The notes under the pieces were generated by a model, which saw only the letters and a program-made list of their open reading frames with translations, was not told where the DNA came from and did no database searches. A program made the position numbers and the translations under genes. A stretch of 64,000 nt of DNA from Micromonospora thermarum (lineage in GTDB: Bacteria > Actinomycetota > Actinomycetes > Mycobacteriales > Micromonosporaceae), in the NCBI RefSeq assembly GCF_012034245.1, contig NZ_JAATEO010000028.1, positions 18,363 to 82,362 of the forward strand, given 5' to 3'. Positions 17,846-26,361 of the stretch are shown one piece after another. Positions within the stretch are counted from its first letter, which is position 1; each line of letters opens with the position of its first letter.

Positions 17846-17857
17846 TAGGATCGCGGG
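17846..17857 (+). promoter_or_regulatory. -10 element of a probable leaderless nadD promoter
   Basis: TAGGAT (17846-17851) is followed by exactly six bases and then the GTG of nadD. That spacing places the transcription start at or next to the start codon. No SD is present, consistent with a leaderless message. Confidence 0.6.
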
Positions 17858-18454
17858 GTGGAGGAAGACATCCGGCGGATCGGGATCATGGGCGGCACCT
17901 TCGATCCGATCCACCACGGGCACCTGGTCGCGGCCAGTGAGGTGGCCGACCGCTTCGGGCTGGACGAGGTCGTCTTCGTTCCCACCGGCCAGCCGTGGCA
18001 GAAGGCGGACGAGCCGGTCAGCCCCGCCGAGGACCGCTACCTGATGACGGTGATCGCCACCGCCTCCAATCCCCGCTTCCAGGTCAGCCGGGTCGACATC
18101 GACCGCGGCGGGCCGACCTACACCGTCGACACGCTGCGCGACCTGCACGCCGAGTACGGTCCCAAGGTCCAGCTCTTCTTCATCACCGGCGCGGACGCCC
18201 TGGCGAAGATCCTGTCCTGGAAGGACCTGGACGAGATCTTCGAGTTGGCCCATTTCATCGGGGTGACCCGGCCGGGCTTCGTCCTGTCCGACGCTCACCT
18301 GCCGGCCGACACGGTGAGCCTGGTGCAGGTGCCGGCGATGGCGATCTCGTCGACCGACTGCCGCGAGCGCGTCGCCCGGGGTGAGCCGGTGTGGTACCTG
18401 GTCCCCGACGGTGTGGTGCAGTACATCGCCAAGCGGCGACTCTATCGGGCGTGA
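17858..18454 (+). CDS. nadD: Nicotinate-nucleotide adenylyltransferase
   Basis: The 198-residue enzyme adenylates nicotinate mononucleotide to deamido-NAD in NAD synthesis. It has the nucleotidyltransferase motif GGTFDPIHHGHL, with H-x-G-H contacting ATP, and the C-terminal ISSTDCRERV motif (the SSTxxR element). Length is normal. Transcription appears leaderless from TAGGAT. nadD-rsfS-phosphatase is a conserved actinobacterial cluster. Confidence 0.96.
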   Translation: MEEDIRRIGIMGGTFDPIHHGHLVAASEVADRFGLDEVVFVPTGQPWQKADEPVSPAEDRYLMTVIATASNPRFQVSRVDIDRGGPTYTVDTLRDLHAEYGPKVQLFFITGADALAKILSWKDLDEIFELAHFIGVTRPGFVLSDAHLPADTVSLVQVPAMAISSTDCRERVARGEPVWYLVPDGVVQYIAKRRLYRA

Positions 18455-18564
18455 TCTGTCCCGAATGCGGTTGTTCGTGCCCTCGACGCACGGTAACTGA
18501 CCGGTCGGAACGCGGCCGTGTGTGAGAGGCTTGGAGGGGTCGCACGGATGATCGAAGGAGAACG

Positions 18565-18966
18565 GTGACAGTTTCCGAACGCGCTCACGAGCTGGCGATG
18601 GCCGCCGCGCAGGCCGCCGCCGACAAGAAGGCACAGGACATCGTCATCATCGATGTGGGTGACCAGCTCGCCATCACCGACGCGTTCCTGCTCGCCGCCG
18701 CCCCCAACGAGCGTCAGGTGCTCGCCATCGTCGACGCGATCGAGGAGCGGCTGCTCGAGCTGCCGGAGAAGGCCAAGCCGGTCCGGCGCGAGGGGGAGCG
18801 CGGCGGCCGCTGGGTGCTGCTCGACTACGTCGACATCGTCGTGCACGTCCAGCACACCGAGGAGCGCGAGTTCTACGCCCTCGACCGGCTCTGGAAGGAC
18901 TGCCCGCAGATCCCGTTCGTCGACCGGGACCTCGCCGCCGCCGAGTCCGGCGCCGCCGCCGAATGA
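18565..18966 (+). CDS. rsfS: Ribosome silencing factor RsfS
   Basis: A 133-residue DUF143/Iojap protein that binds L14 on the 50S subunit and blocks subunit joining under nutrient limitation. The core reads DIVIIDVGDQLAITDAFLLAAAPNERQVLAIVDAIEE, followed by LLDYVDIVVHVQHTEEREFYALDRLWKD. A GAAGGAG SD precedes GTG 18565. The stop overlaps the next gene by four bases. Confidence 0.96.
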   Translation: MTVSERAHELAMAAAQAAADKKAQDIVIIDVGDQLAITDAFLLAAAPNERQVLAIVDAIEERLLELPEKAKPVRREGERGGRWVLLDYVDIVVHVQHTEEREFYALDRLWKDCPQIPFVDRDLAAAESGAAAE

Positions 18967-19589
18967 CCCGCCTGATCGTCTGGCGGCACGGCAACACCGA
19001 CTGGAACGCCACCGGCCGCGTCCAGGGGCAGACCGACGTCGCGCTGAACGACCTCGGGCGCGAGCAGGCCCGCACCACCGCGCCGCTGCTCGCCGCGCTG
19101 CGCCCGGACGCGATCGTCGCGAGCGACCTGCGCCGCGCCGCGGACACGGCCGCCGCGCTGGCGGCGCTGACCGGGTTGCCGGTCCGGACCGACACGCGGC
19201 TGCGCGAGCGGTACTTCGGGCTCTGGCAGGGGCTCGCCCTCACCGACGCCGCCGAGCGCTACCCGGACGAGTACGCCCGCTGGCGCGCCGGTGACCCCGA
19301 CCCGGGCGCCGGCATCGAGACGCTGGACGACCTCGGCAAGCGCGTCGGCGCGGCACTCCAGGACGCCGCCGACGCCGTGCCCGGCGGCACCGTCGTGGTC
19401 ACCACGCACGGCGGCGGCGCCCGGCAGGGCGTGGGCCAGCTGCTCGGCTGGGACCACAGCGTCCTGCGGACGGTCGGCTCCCTGCAGAACTGCCACTGGA
19501 CGGAGCTGCGCCACGACGACGCCCGGGGCTGGCACCTGCGGGCCCACAACGTCGGGTTCATCTCCGCGCCGGTCGCCGACCCGGTCTGA
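18963..19589 (+). CDS. Histidine phosphatase family protein, GpgP-like
   Basis: The 208-residue protein begins with the histidine phosphatase motif RLIVWRHGNTDWN, whose histidine forms the phospho-enzyme. The second catalytic histidine is in VVVTTHGGGAR. Its position directly after nadD and rsfS matches M. tuberculosis Rv2419c, the glucosyl-3-phosphoglycerate phosphatase GpgP. GpgP function is therefore a contextual inference; other phosphomonoesterase substrates are possible. It is coupled to rsfS by an ATGA overlap. Confidence 0.88.
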   Translation: MTRLIVWRHGNTDWNATGRVQGQTDVALNDLGREQARTTAPLLAALRPDAIVASDLRRAADTAAALAALTGLPVRTDTRLRERYFGLWQGLALTDAAERYPDEYARWRAGDPDPGAGIETLDDLGKRVGAALQDAADAVPGGTVVVTTHGGGARQGVGQLLGWDHSVLRTVGSLQNCHWTELRHDDARGWHLRAHNVGFISAPVADPV

Positions 19590-19693
19590 CGCCGACCGGA
19601 CCGCCACCGTCGTCCCGAGGCGGCGGTCGTCGCTGCGGCCCGGTCGTCCGGACCGGCGATGGTCCGGCCTCGGCGATCCTCGCCGAGATCGGC

Positions 19694-19705
19694 TAGCGTT
19701 CCGGC
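19694..19705 (+). promoter_or_regulatory. -10 element of a probable leaderless degV promoter
   Basis: TAGCGT (19694-19699) is followed by six bases and then ATG 19706, with no SD. This is the same layout as nadD and comEA. Confidence 0.55.
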
Positions 19706-20572
19706 ATGCCCGTCGCGGTCGTCACCGACTCCACCGCCTACCTGCCCCCCGAGCCGCTGGCCGCCCACCGGCTGACGGTGGTGCCGTTGACCGTCGTCCT
19801 GAACGGCGTGGAGGGGCTGGAAGGGGTGGAGACCTTCCCCGCCGACGCCACCCGCGCGCTCAGCGGCCGGCGGGTGTCGGTGAGCACCTCCCGACCCGCT
19901 CCGGAACAGTTCGCGGCGACGTACCGCCGGCTCCTCGACGAGGGCGCCGAGGGGATCGTGTCGGTCCACCTGTCGGCGGAGCTGTCCGGCACCGTCGAGG
20001 CCGCCCGGCTGGCCGCCGCCGAACTCGGCGACCGGGTGGCGGTGGTGGACAGCCGCTCCTGCGGAATGGGGATCGGCTTCCCGGCGGTCGCCGCCGCCGC
20101 GGCCGCCGCGGGCGGTGCCGACCTCTCCGGGGTACGCGACGCCGCGCAGGACGCCGTCGTCCGGACCACCGTCTTCTTCTACGTCGACACGCTGGAGTTC
20201 CTGCGCCGGGGCGGTCGGATCAACGCAGCCTCGGCGCTGCTCGGCACCGCCCTCTCGGTGAAACCGATCATGCACATGCCGGACGGCGCGATCGTCCTCA
20301 AGGACAAGGTACGCACCGCCAGCCGTGGCGTTGCGCGCCTGGTCGACCTGGCGGTCGAGGCGGCCGGCGACGCGGACGTGGACCTCGCCCTGCACCACCT
20401 GGCCGCCCCGCAACGCGCCGAGGCGCTCCGGGAGGCGCTGACCACCCGGCTCGGCGACCGCCTGCGCGACACGTACGTCTCCGAGGCCGGCGCGGTGGTC
20501 GCCGCGCACGCCGGACCGGGCCTGGCCTGCGTGGTCGTGCACCGCCGCCCACCGGCAGCGACGGCGCGTTGA
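19706..20572 (+). CDS. DegV family fatty-acid-binding protein
   Basis: The 288-residue protein opens MPVAVVTDSTAYLPPE, with the conserved DSTA serine/threonine pocket, then VSTSRPAPEQF, and GMGIGF in the middle. DegV/FakB proteins bind a fatty acid; in Gram-positives some present it to the kinase FakA for phosphorylation. No fakA-like gene is adjacent. The order matches mycobacteria, where a DegV gene lies between the nadD cluster and comEA/comEC. Confidence 0.92.
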   Translation: MPVAVVTDSTAYLPPEPLAAHRLTVVPLTVVLNGVEGLEGVETFPADATRALSGRRVSVSTSRPAPEQFAATYRRLLDEGAEGIVSVHLSAELSGTVEAARLAAAELGDRVAVVDSRSCGMGIGFPAVAAAAAAAGGADLSGVRDAAQDAVVRTTVFFYVDTLEFLRRGGRINAASALLGTALSVKPIMHMPDGAIVLKDKVRTASRGVARLVDLAVEAAGDADVDLALHHLAAPQRAEALREALTTRLGDRLRDTYVSEAGAVVAAHAGPGLACVVVHRRPPAATAR

Positions 20573-20633
20573 CAATGCTGCGATAGCGCCGGTGCGCTGC
20601 CCCGCATACCACACCGGCAGCATGATCAGGGCG

Positions 20634-20660
20634 TTGTCCACAGTGGCGCCGTTGTCCACA
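20634..20660 (+). promoter_or_regulatory. Pair of DnaA boxes
   Basis: TTGTCCACA occurs twice in the same orientation, at 20634-20642 and 20652-20660, 18 bases apart start to start. Both are exact matches to the consensus box used by high-GC actinobacterial DnaA. They lie in the 141-base gap between degV and comEA, about 50 bases upstream of the comEA -10 element. Confidence 0.65.
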
Positions 20661-20701
20661 GATGCGGAGGTCACGGGCCGCGCTCGCCGCCCGTCGCGGC
20701 C

Positions 20702-20713
20702 TAGCCTCACGCC
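20702..20713 (+). promoter_or_regulatory. -10 element of a probable leaderless comEA promoter
   Basis: TAGCCT (20702-20707) is followed by six bases and then GTG 20714, with no SD. This supports the annotated comEA start despite its unusual N-terminal region. Confidence 0.55.
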
Positions 20714-21826
20714 GTGTCGTACGACGAGGAGACGGTGGTACGGGAGCGGCTGCACCGCGTGCTACCGCTGGCGATGGGCGACGGGGACGACTCCGCCGCG
20801 CCACACCAGCCTGTCCTCGACGTCCTGCCGGGCGATGGCATCGGCCGTCAGCCGGCGGATGCCGTCCCCAACCGGCTCCGCGTGGGCGATCCGCCGGTCG
20901 CCACGTCGATACACCACGGTGTCGCCGCTTCCCCGGGGGACACCGCTCACGACGGGACCGGCGTGGAGGGTCTCGCGGCCGGCTCTCGGTCCGGCGTCCG
21001 TCCAGGTCGGCCGTGGATCCAGCGCGGACCGCTCGCTGTCGTCCGGCCGCGCCTCGGCGGGGCGGCGCCGGCGATCTTGACTGATGCGGACGACGCGCCG
21101 CCGGTCAGCGACCCGGACGACATGCCTTCTACGACCGCCGACGACGAGGGATGGACAGCCGACGGGAGCGGCCGGTCGGGGGGTGGCGCCGGCCGGGCGT
21201 TGGCGGGGCCGGGGGCGTTCGACCCGGGACGGCGTGGGGTGCGGGCGCTGGCCGTCGTCGCCGTGCTGGTGGTGCTCTGTGCCGCGTTCTGGGCCTGGCG
21301 GTCCCGTCCGCAGGCGGAGCCGGTCACGCCGGTGGTGGAGACGTCGGCGGTCGCTCCAGCCCCGGCCGGGTCCGAGCCGTCGCCGACGGCCGGTGCGGAG
21401 CTGGTGGTGGCGGTCGCCGGGAAGGTCCGCCGGCCGGGGCTGGTGCGCGTACCGGCCGGTGCCCGGGTCGCCGACGCGGTGCAGGCGGCCGGGGGTGCGC
21501 TACCGGGCGTGGACGTCGCCCTGCTCAACCCGGCCCGCAAGGTCGTCGACGGGGAGCTCATCCTCGTCGGCGTCGCCGCACCGCCCGGCGCGGCACCGTC
21601 CGGGCCGCACCTGGGTGCGATGCCCGGGGCGGGCGGCAAGGTGAACCTGAACACCGCCACGCTGGCGCAGCTCGACGCGCTGCCCGGGGTCGGGCCGGTG
21701 CTCGCGCAGCGCATCCTCACCCACCGGGACCAGCAGGGCGGCTTCCGGTCGGTGAGCGACCTGCGCCAGGTCGACGGCATCGGCGACGCGCGGTACGAGC
21801 AGCTCAAGGACCTGGTGACGGTGTGA
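20714..21826 (+). CDS. comEA: ComEA family DNA-binding protein (SLBB + helix-hairpin-helix)
   Basis: The 370-residue protein has a poorly conserved acidic N-terminal region of about 170 residues and a transmembrane helix VRALAVVAVLVVLCAAFWAW. An SLBB domain follows (VAVAGKVRRPGLVRVPAGARVADAVQAAGG), then C-terminal paired helix-hairpin-helix motifs (VNLNTATLAQLDALPGVGPVLAQRIL) that bind DNA. ComEA proteins receive double-stranded DNA at the cell surface during uptake. The stop overlaps comEC by four bases. Natural competence has not been assumed; the pair is widespread in actinobacteria. The long N-terminus is the least certain part. Confidence 0.9.
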   Translation: MSYDEETVVRERLHRVLPLAMGDGDDSAAPHQPVLDVLPGDGIGRQPADAVPNRLRVGDPPVATSIHHGVAASPGDTAHDGTGVEGLAAGSRSGVRPGRPWIQRGPLAVVRPRLGGAAPAILTDADDAPPVSDPDDMPSTTADDEGWTADGSGRSGGGAGRALAGPGAFDPGRRGVRALAVVAVLVVLCAAFWAWRSRPQAEPVTPVVETSAVAPAPAGSEPSPTAGAELVVAVAGKVRRPGLVRVPAGARVADAVQAAGGALPGVDVALLNPARKVVDGELILVGVAAPPGAAPSGPHLGAMPGAGGKVNLNTATLAQLDALPGVGPVLAQRILTHRDQQGGFRSVSDLRQVDGIGDARYEQLKDLVTV

Positions 21827-24213
21827 CCGGCCACCGTGAACCGCCGGGCACCCATGCCGTGCCGGATCTGCGGCTCGCCGGCCTGGCCGTCGCCGCGTGG
21901 CTCGCGGCGCTGGCCGGGCTGCACCTGGATGCCCGGACGACGCTCCTCGTCGCACTGGTCGCCGCCGTGGCGGCCGGCGTCGGCGCGCTGCACCTGCTCG
22001 GCCACCTGGGGCGGCCGGCGGCCGCGCCCGTGCGCCGTCACGGCTGGATCGCCGTCGCCGTGCTCCTCGGCGTGGTGTGCGGGGCGAGCGCCACCGCCGC
22101 GCGGGTCGCCGTACGGGACGCGCCGCCGATCCGCGCGCTCGTCGACGCCGGCGCCACCGTCACCGCCGACCTGGTCGTCCGTGACGACCCGCGAGCGGTA
22201 CGCGGCGTCCCCGGACGTCCCGCGATGTTCCTGGTCCCGGTGGAGTCGACCCGCTTCATCGGGCCGGACGGTCGTAGCGTCGAGGCGCGGGTGCGCGTTC
22301 TCGTCCTCGCCACCGATTCGGCCTGGCGAGGGCTGCTACCCGGGCAGCGGCTGACCGCCGACGGCCGACTGTCCGCTCCCCGTGGCGGTGACCTGACCGC
22401 CGCCGTCCTCCGGTCGGCGCGGCCTCCGGGCGAGCACGGCGCACCGCCGACGTCCCAGCGGGCCGCCGGCGCGCTACGCACCGGTCTCCAGGACGCCTGC
22501 GACCCGCTGCCGGACGAGCAGGGCGGCCTGCTGCCCGGGCTCGTGGTGGGTGACACGAGCCGGTTGCCGCCCATGGTGGAGGAGGACTTCCTCGCCACCG
22601 GGATGACGCACCTCACGGCCGTCTCCGGATCCAACGTGGCGATCATCGTCGGTGCGGTGCTGCTGCTCGCCCGCTGGGCTCGGGCGGGTCCCTGGCTCGC
22701 CGCCGGTCTCTGCGGGGTCGCGCTGGTCGGCTTCGTGATTCTGGTCCGCCCGTCGCCCAGCGTGGTCCGGGCGGCCACGATGGGAGCGATCGGGCTCGCC
22801 GCGTTGGCGGCCGGCCGGCCCCGGGCGGCGCTGCCCGCGCTGGCCGCGGCGGTGACCGTACTGGTGCTCCTCGACCCCGAACTGGCCGGTGACGCCGGCT
22901 TCGCGCTCTCCGTGCTCGCCACCGGCGGGCTGCTGCTGCTCGCCCCGCGGTGGCGGGACGCGCTGCGCCGCCGCCGGGTGCCGGCCGGCGTCGCCGAGGC
23001 GGTGGCGGTGCCGGCCGCCGCGCAGCTCGCCTGCGCACCGGTCGTGGCGGGGATCTCCGGCACCGTCAGCCTGGTGGCCGTCCCGGCGAACCTGCTGGCG
23101 GTGCCCGCCATCGCGCCCGCCACGGTGCTCGGCGTGGTGGCGGCGGCGCTCTCGCCGCTCTGGCCGGCCGGGGCCGGGTTCCTCGCGTGGCTGGGAAGCT
23201 GGCCGGCGTGGTGGCTGGTCACCGTCGCGCACCACGGGGCGCGCGTACCCGCGGGGACGCTGCCGTGGCCCGACGGCCTGGCCGGGGCGCTGCTGCTGTC
23301 CGGTCTGACCCTGGCGCTGCTGACGGCCGCCCGGCGTCGGGTCGTCCGTCAACTGGTGGCCGTGGTGGTCGTCGCCGCCGTGCTCGGTGCGCTACCGGTG
23401 CGGCTGGTGGCGTCCGGGTGGCCACCGGCCGGCTGGGTGGTCGCCGCGTGCGCGGTCGGGCAGGGCGACGCGGTGGTGCTGCCGGTCGGGCCGGGTCGGG
23501 CGGTGGTGGTGGACGCCGGGCCCGATCCCGGCGCGGCCGACCGCTGCCTGCGCGGGCTCGGCGTCCGGGAGGTGCCGCTGCTCGTGGTCAGCCACTTCCA
23601 CGTCGACCACACCGGCGGTGTCGCGGGCGTGTTCCGGGGGCGCCGCGTCACCGCCGTCCTGACCCCGTCGTGGCCCGACCCGGCGACCGGGCGGGACCAG
23701 GTGCGGGCGGAGGCCGCAGCCAATTCGGCCGACCTGCTGTCCGCCTCGGCCGGCTGGCGCTACCGGGCCGGCGGGGTCGAGCTGACCGTGGTGGGGCCGC
23801 CCTACCCGCTGCGCGGCACCCGGTCGGACCCGAACAACAACTCGCTGGTGCTGCTCGCCACGGTCGGCGGGGTGCGGATCCTGCTCGCCGGCGACGCGGA
23901 GACGGAGGAGCAGCGGGCCCTGCTCGACCGCCCTCCGCCGGGCGGGCTCCGGGCGCACGTGCTGAAGGTCGCTCACCACGGGTCGGCGTACCAGGATCCA
24001 GCCTTCCTCGACGCGGTCCGACCGGCGGTCGCCCTCGTCCCGGTCGGGACGGGCAACACGTACGGGCACCCGAACCCGGCGGTGCTGGGCCGCCTCGCGC
24101 GGGGCGGTGCGCGGGTGCTGCGTACCGACGTCGACGGTGACGTGGCGGCCGTGGTTCGGCCGTCGGGTCTCGCCGTCGTCGTGCGGGGGAACCGGCTTCG
24201 GCCTCCCACCTAG
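21823..24213 (+). CDS. comEC: ComEC/Rec2 family DNA uptake channel
   Basis: The 796-residue protein has N-terminal membrane helices and the Competence domain with DPLPDEQGGLLPGLVVGDTS and GMTHLTAVSGSNVAI. A further multi-helix block follows, and a C-terminal metallo-beta-lactamase domain has the zinc motif SHFHVDHTGG and HHGSAYQ. ComEC forms the channel that admits single-stranded DNA; the lactamase-like domain probably degrades the other strand. GTG 21823 overlaps the comEA stop. Downstream the usual neighbour holA is separated by a degenerate gene fragment. Confidence 0.94.
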   Translation: MTGHREPPGTHAVPDLRLAGLAVAAWLAALAGLHLDARTTLLVALVAAVAAGVGALHLLGHLGRPAAAPVRRHGWIAVAVLLGVVCGASATAARVAVRDAPPIRALVDAGATVTADLVVRDDPRAVRGVPGRPAMFLVPVESTRFIGPDGRSVEARVRVLVLATDSAWRGLLPGQRLTADGRLSAPRGGDLTAAVLRSARPPGEHGAPPTSQRAAGALRTGLQDACDPLPDEQGGLLPGLVVGDTSRLPPMVEEDFLATGMTHLTAVSGSNVAIIVGAVLLLARWARAGPWLAAGLCGVALVGFVILVRPSPSVVRAATMGAIGLAALAAGRPRAALPALAAAVTVLVLLDPELAGDAGFALSVLATGGLLLLAPRWRDALRRRRVPAGVAEAVAVPAAAQLACAPVVAGISGTVSLVAVPANLLAVPAIAPATVLGVVAAALSPLWPAGAGFLAWLGSWPAWWLVTVAHHGARVPAGTLPWPDGLAGALLLSGLTLALLTAARRRVVRQLVAVVVVAAVLGALPVRLVASGWPPAGWVVAACAVGQGDAVVLPVGPGRAVVVDAGPDPGAADRCLRGLGVREVPLLVVSHFHVDHTGGVAGVFRGRRVTAVLTPSWPDPATGRDQVRAEAAANSADLLSASAGWRYRAGGVELTVVGPPYPLRGTRSDPNNNSLVLLATVGGVRILLAGDAETEEQRALLDRPPPGGLRAHVLKVAHHGSAYQDPAFLDAVRPAVALVPVGTGNTYGHPNPAVLGRLARGGARVLRTDVDGDVAAVVRPSGLAVVVRGNRLRPPT

Positions 24214-24232
24214 CGCGACGTCACGGCCCGTC

Positions 24233-24556
24233 CACGGCGGGCCGGACAACGCGCAGTTCGACTACCGGCTACCGGAGGCACTTGCCGGCCATCCCCGGAG
24301 CCAGACCAACTTCGCCGTGCCCTACCCGACGGCGTGCAGTCCGCAGGCCTGGGCCAGCGGAGTCCCGATCGTGCTCGCCCGAGCCTTGCTCGGAGCGGAG
24401 CCCGTCGGCGGGAAAATGACCCTTGACCCTCATATTCCGGCTGAGATCGGCCGGATAATCGTCGACCGACTCAACGCCTTCGGCCGCTTCTGGGACATCG
24501 ATGCAGTGGGTGCAACCGGCACCATTCGCCCATCGCGGGAGGCAGGGCCGCAGTGA
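24233..24556 (+). pseudogene. C-terminal remnant of a glycogen-debranching (amylo-alpha-1,6-glucosidase-like) enzyme
   Basis: In the frame ending at TGA 24554-24556 the sequence reads YRLPEALAGHP, then VPYPTACSPQAWASGVPIVLARALLG, ending near DAVGATGTIRP. This resembles the C-terminus of bacterial debranching glucosidases, where a VPYPTxCSPQAWAA motif is highly conserved. Nothing upstream in this or other frames supplies the roughly 500 missing residues; comEC occupies that DNA in another frame. Codon third positions are less GC-rich than in neighbouring genes, as expected for decay or foreign origin. Confidence 0.65.
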
Positions 24557-24795
24557 CGCGGGCCGGTGGTGACAGAGACCGACGTGGGGCGACGGCCGGG
24601 GCGTGGAGCAGGCGGCCGAACTCCGCGGTGGTCGACACGGCGGACCGGATCACGCCGCACCCGCATCGAAGGGTTTGTTGCCGGAATTGCGATGACCGGA
24701 GATAAATGTCGGGATTTGCGCTGAGTGCGGGGTCCGCCATCGGAGTCCGGACGACCAGGCTGGCACCGGCGGCCGACCGTGCGAATATGGGCGGC

Positions 24796-25767
24796 GTGAC
24801 CGCCGCCAGCCTCGCTCCCATTGTGCTCGTCCTCGGCGACGAGGAGCTGCTCGCCACGCGCGCGGTCACCGAGACGATCGCCCGCGCCCGCGGCATGGAC
24901 CCCGACGTGGACGTCCGCGAGTACCAGGCCGGCTCGTTGACCGTCGGCGAGATCGCGGAGATGCTCAGCCCGTCCCTCTTCGGCGGGCGGCGACTGCTCG
25001 TCCTGCGGTCCGGCCAGGACGCACGCAAGGATCTGACGACCGCGCTGCTTGCGTACGCGAAGAACCCCGACCCGGACGTGCACCTGGTCGTGCTCCACCT
25101 GGGCGGCGCCAAGGGCAAGGCCTTCGCGGACGGTCTGAAGGCGGCCGGCGCGACCGTCGTCCCGGCGGTCAAGCTGAAGGGGCACCGCGAGCGGGTGGCG
25201 TTCGTACGGGACGAGATCCGCCGGGCCGGCGGCCGGTGCACCGACGACGCCGCCGAGGCGCTCATCGCGGCGGTCGGCACCGATCTGCGCGAGCTGGCCG
25301 CCGCCTGCTCCCAGCTGATGGCCGACACCGACGGGAAGATCAGCCCCGACACGGTGGCCCGCTACTACCGCGGTCGGGTCGAGGTGAGCGGCTTCACGGT
25401 CGCCGACGCCACGATGGTGGGGGACGTGCCGGCCGCGCTGGAGGCGCTGCGCTGGGCGCTGCACGTCGGCGTGGACCCGGTGCCGATCGCGGACGCCCTC
25501 GCCGACGGCGTACGCACGGTGGCGCGGGTCGCCTCCGCCGGGCGGGGCAGCCCGTACCAGTTGGCGAGCACCCTGGGCATGCCGGCGTGGAAGATCGAGC
25601 GGGCGCAGCGGCAGGCGCGGGGCTGGACACCGGAGGGGCTCGTCCACGCCATGCAGGCCGCCGCCGAGTGCAACGCGGCGGTGAAGGGCGGCTCCGACGA
25701 CCGGGCGTACGCCCTCGAGAAGGCCGTCTTCTCGGTCGCGGCCGCGCGGCAGGGTGGCGCCCGGTGA
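24796..25767 (+). CDS. holA: DNA polymerase III subunit delta
   Basis: The 323-residue clamp-loader subunit opens the sliding clamp during replication. It reads VLVLGDEELLATRAVTETIARAR at the start and SLFGGRRLLVLRSGQDARKDL in the first domain. A C-terminal helical collar (GSPYQLASTLGMPAWKIERAQRQARGW) completes the fold. GTG 24796 starts the family alignment; ATG 24787 adds three residues and is an alternative. A weak GAATAT element lies seven bases before the GTG. The stop overlaps the next membrane protein gene. Confidence 0.94.
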   Translation: MTAASLAPIVLVLGDEELLATRAVTETIARARGMDPDVDVREYQAGSLTVGEIAEMLSPSLFGGRRLLVLRSGQDARKDLTTALLAYAKNPDPDVHLVVLHLGGAKGKAFADGLKAAGATVVPAVKLKGHRERVAFVRDEIRRAGGRCTDDAAEALIAAVGTDLRELAAACSQLMADTDGKISPDTVARYYRGRVEVSGFTVADATMVGDVPAALEALRWALHVGVDPVPIADALADGVRTVARVASAGRGSPYQLASTLGMPAWKIERAQRQARGWTPEGLVHAMQAAAECNAAVKGGSDDRAYALEKAVFSVAAARQGGAR

Positions 25768-26204
25768 CCGGAGCCACCCGCGGGACGTGGGCCACCGTGG
25801 TGGCCGACGAGGAGCGCTACCGGCCGCTCTACGCCCGCGTCCTCGGGTTGCGGTTCGTCAACCCCGGTGGCGTGCTCTGCTTCATCTTCTTCGAGGGCTC
25901 CGTCGCCCTCGCCACGCTGCTCGCCCTCGCCGAGCTGGTCACCTGGTGGGCCGTGCTGGTCCTGCCCGCGACGGTCGCGGTGATGGTGAAGCTCAACGAC
26001 CTGGTGGCGGCCCGGGTCGTCCGTTCCGCGGCGCTCGTGCCCGAGCAGGAGCGGGACCGCTTCCGGCGGCAGATGGAACCGGCGGTCGGCACCGCCCGCG
26101 TCGACTGGATCCGGCACAGCGTGCCCGGCGTCGTCGTCTCGTCCACGCCGGAGGAGCCCCTGCCGCCCTCGCTACGCGAACCGACATCCCCACCCGCACC
26201 CTGA
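25764..26204 (+). CDS. Small two-helix membrane protein, unknown
   Basis: The 146-residue protein has two adjacent hydrophobic helices (about 38-80: VLCFIFFEGSVALATLLALAELV and WWAVLVLPATVAVMVKL). The cytosolic-type tail is rich in charge and ends in proline. The start GTG overlaps the holA stop (GTGA), so translation is coupled, though a replication role is unlikely. I recognise no named family. Similar holA-coupled membrane proteins occur in Micromonospora relatives as far as I recall. Confidence 0.75.
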   Translation: MTGATRGTWATVVADEERYRPLYARVLGLRFVNPGGVLCFIFFEGSVALATLLALAELVTWWAVLVLPATVAVMVKLNDLVAARVVRSAALVPEQERDRFRRQMEPAVGTARVDWIRHSVPGVVVSSTPEEPLPPSLREPTSPPAP

Positions 26205-26307
26205 CCGGCACCGCGGAAGACGGAGCGCGGCTCGCGCCACGCGCTGAGATCTCGGGGCACGGTGATCCGGTGGCGCGGTTCGCGCCCTGGGCGCGGGTGC
26301 GGACAGG

Positions 26308-26340
26308 CGGAAGCCCCGGGCGGGTCGCCCGGGGCTTCCG
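26308..26340 (-). terminator. Terminator downstream of rpsT
   Basis: A 15-bp perfect stem: CGGAAGCCCCGGGCG (26308-26322) with CGCCCGGGGCTTCCG (26326-26340) around GGT. It lies between the convergent membrane-protein and rpsT genes, 22 bases past the rpsT stop, and could act on both strands. Confidence 0.8.
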
Positions 26341-26361
26341 GTCAGGTCTTCAGGCGCCGCG

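Noticed and set aside
20762..20950. A minus-strand frame of 62 codons inside the comEA N-terminal region with protein-like text
   Set aside because: The plus frame keeps GC-rich third positions and connects in frame to the SLBB and HhH domains, and it has a leaderless promoter at GTG 20714.
21072..21079. CGATCTTG inside comEA, resembling the left arm of the palindrome family
   Set aside because: There is no matching right arm within 100 bases and it lies in coding sequence, so it is a chance eight-base match.
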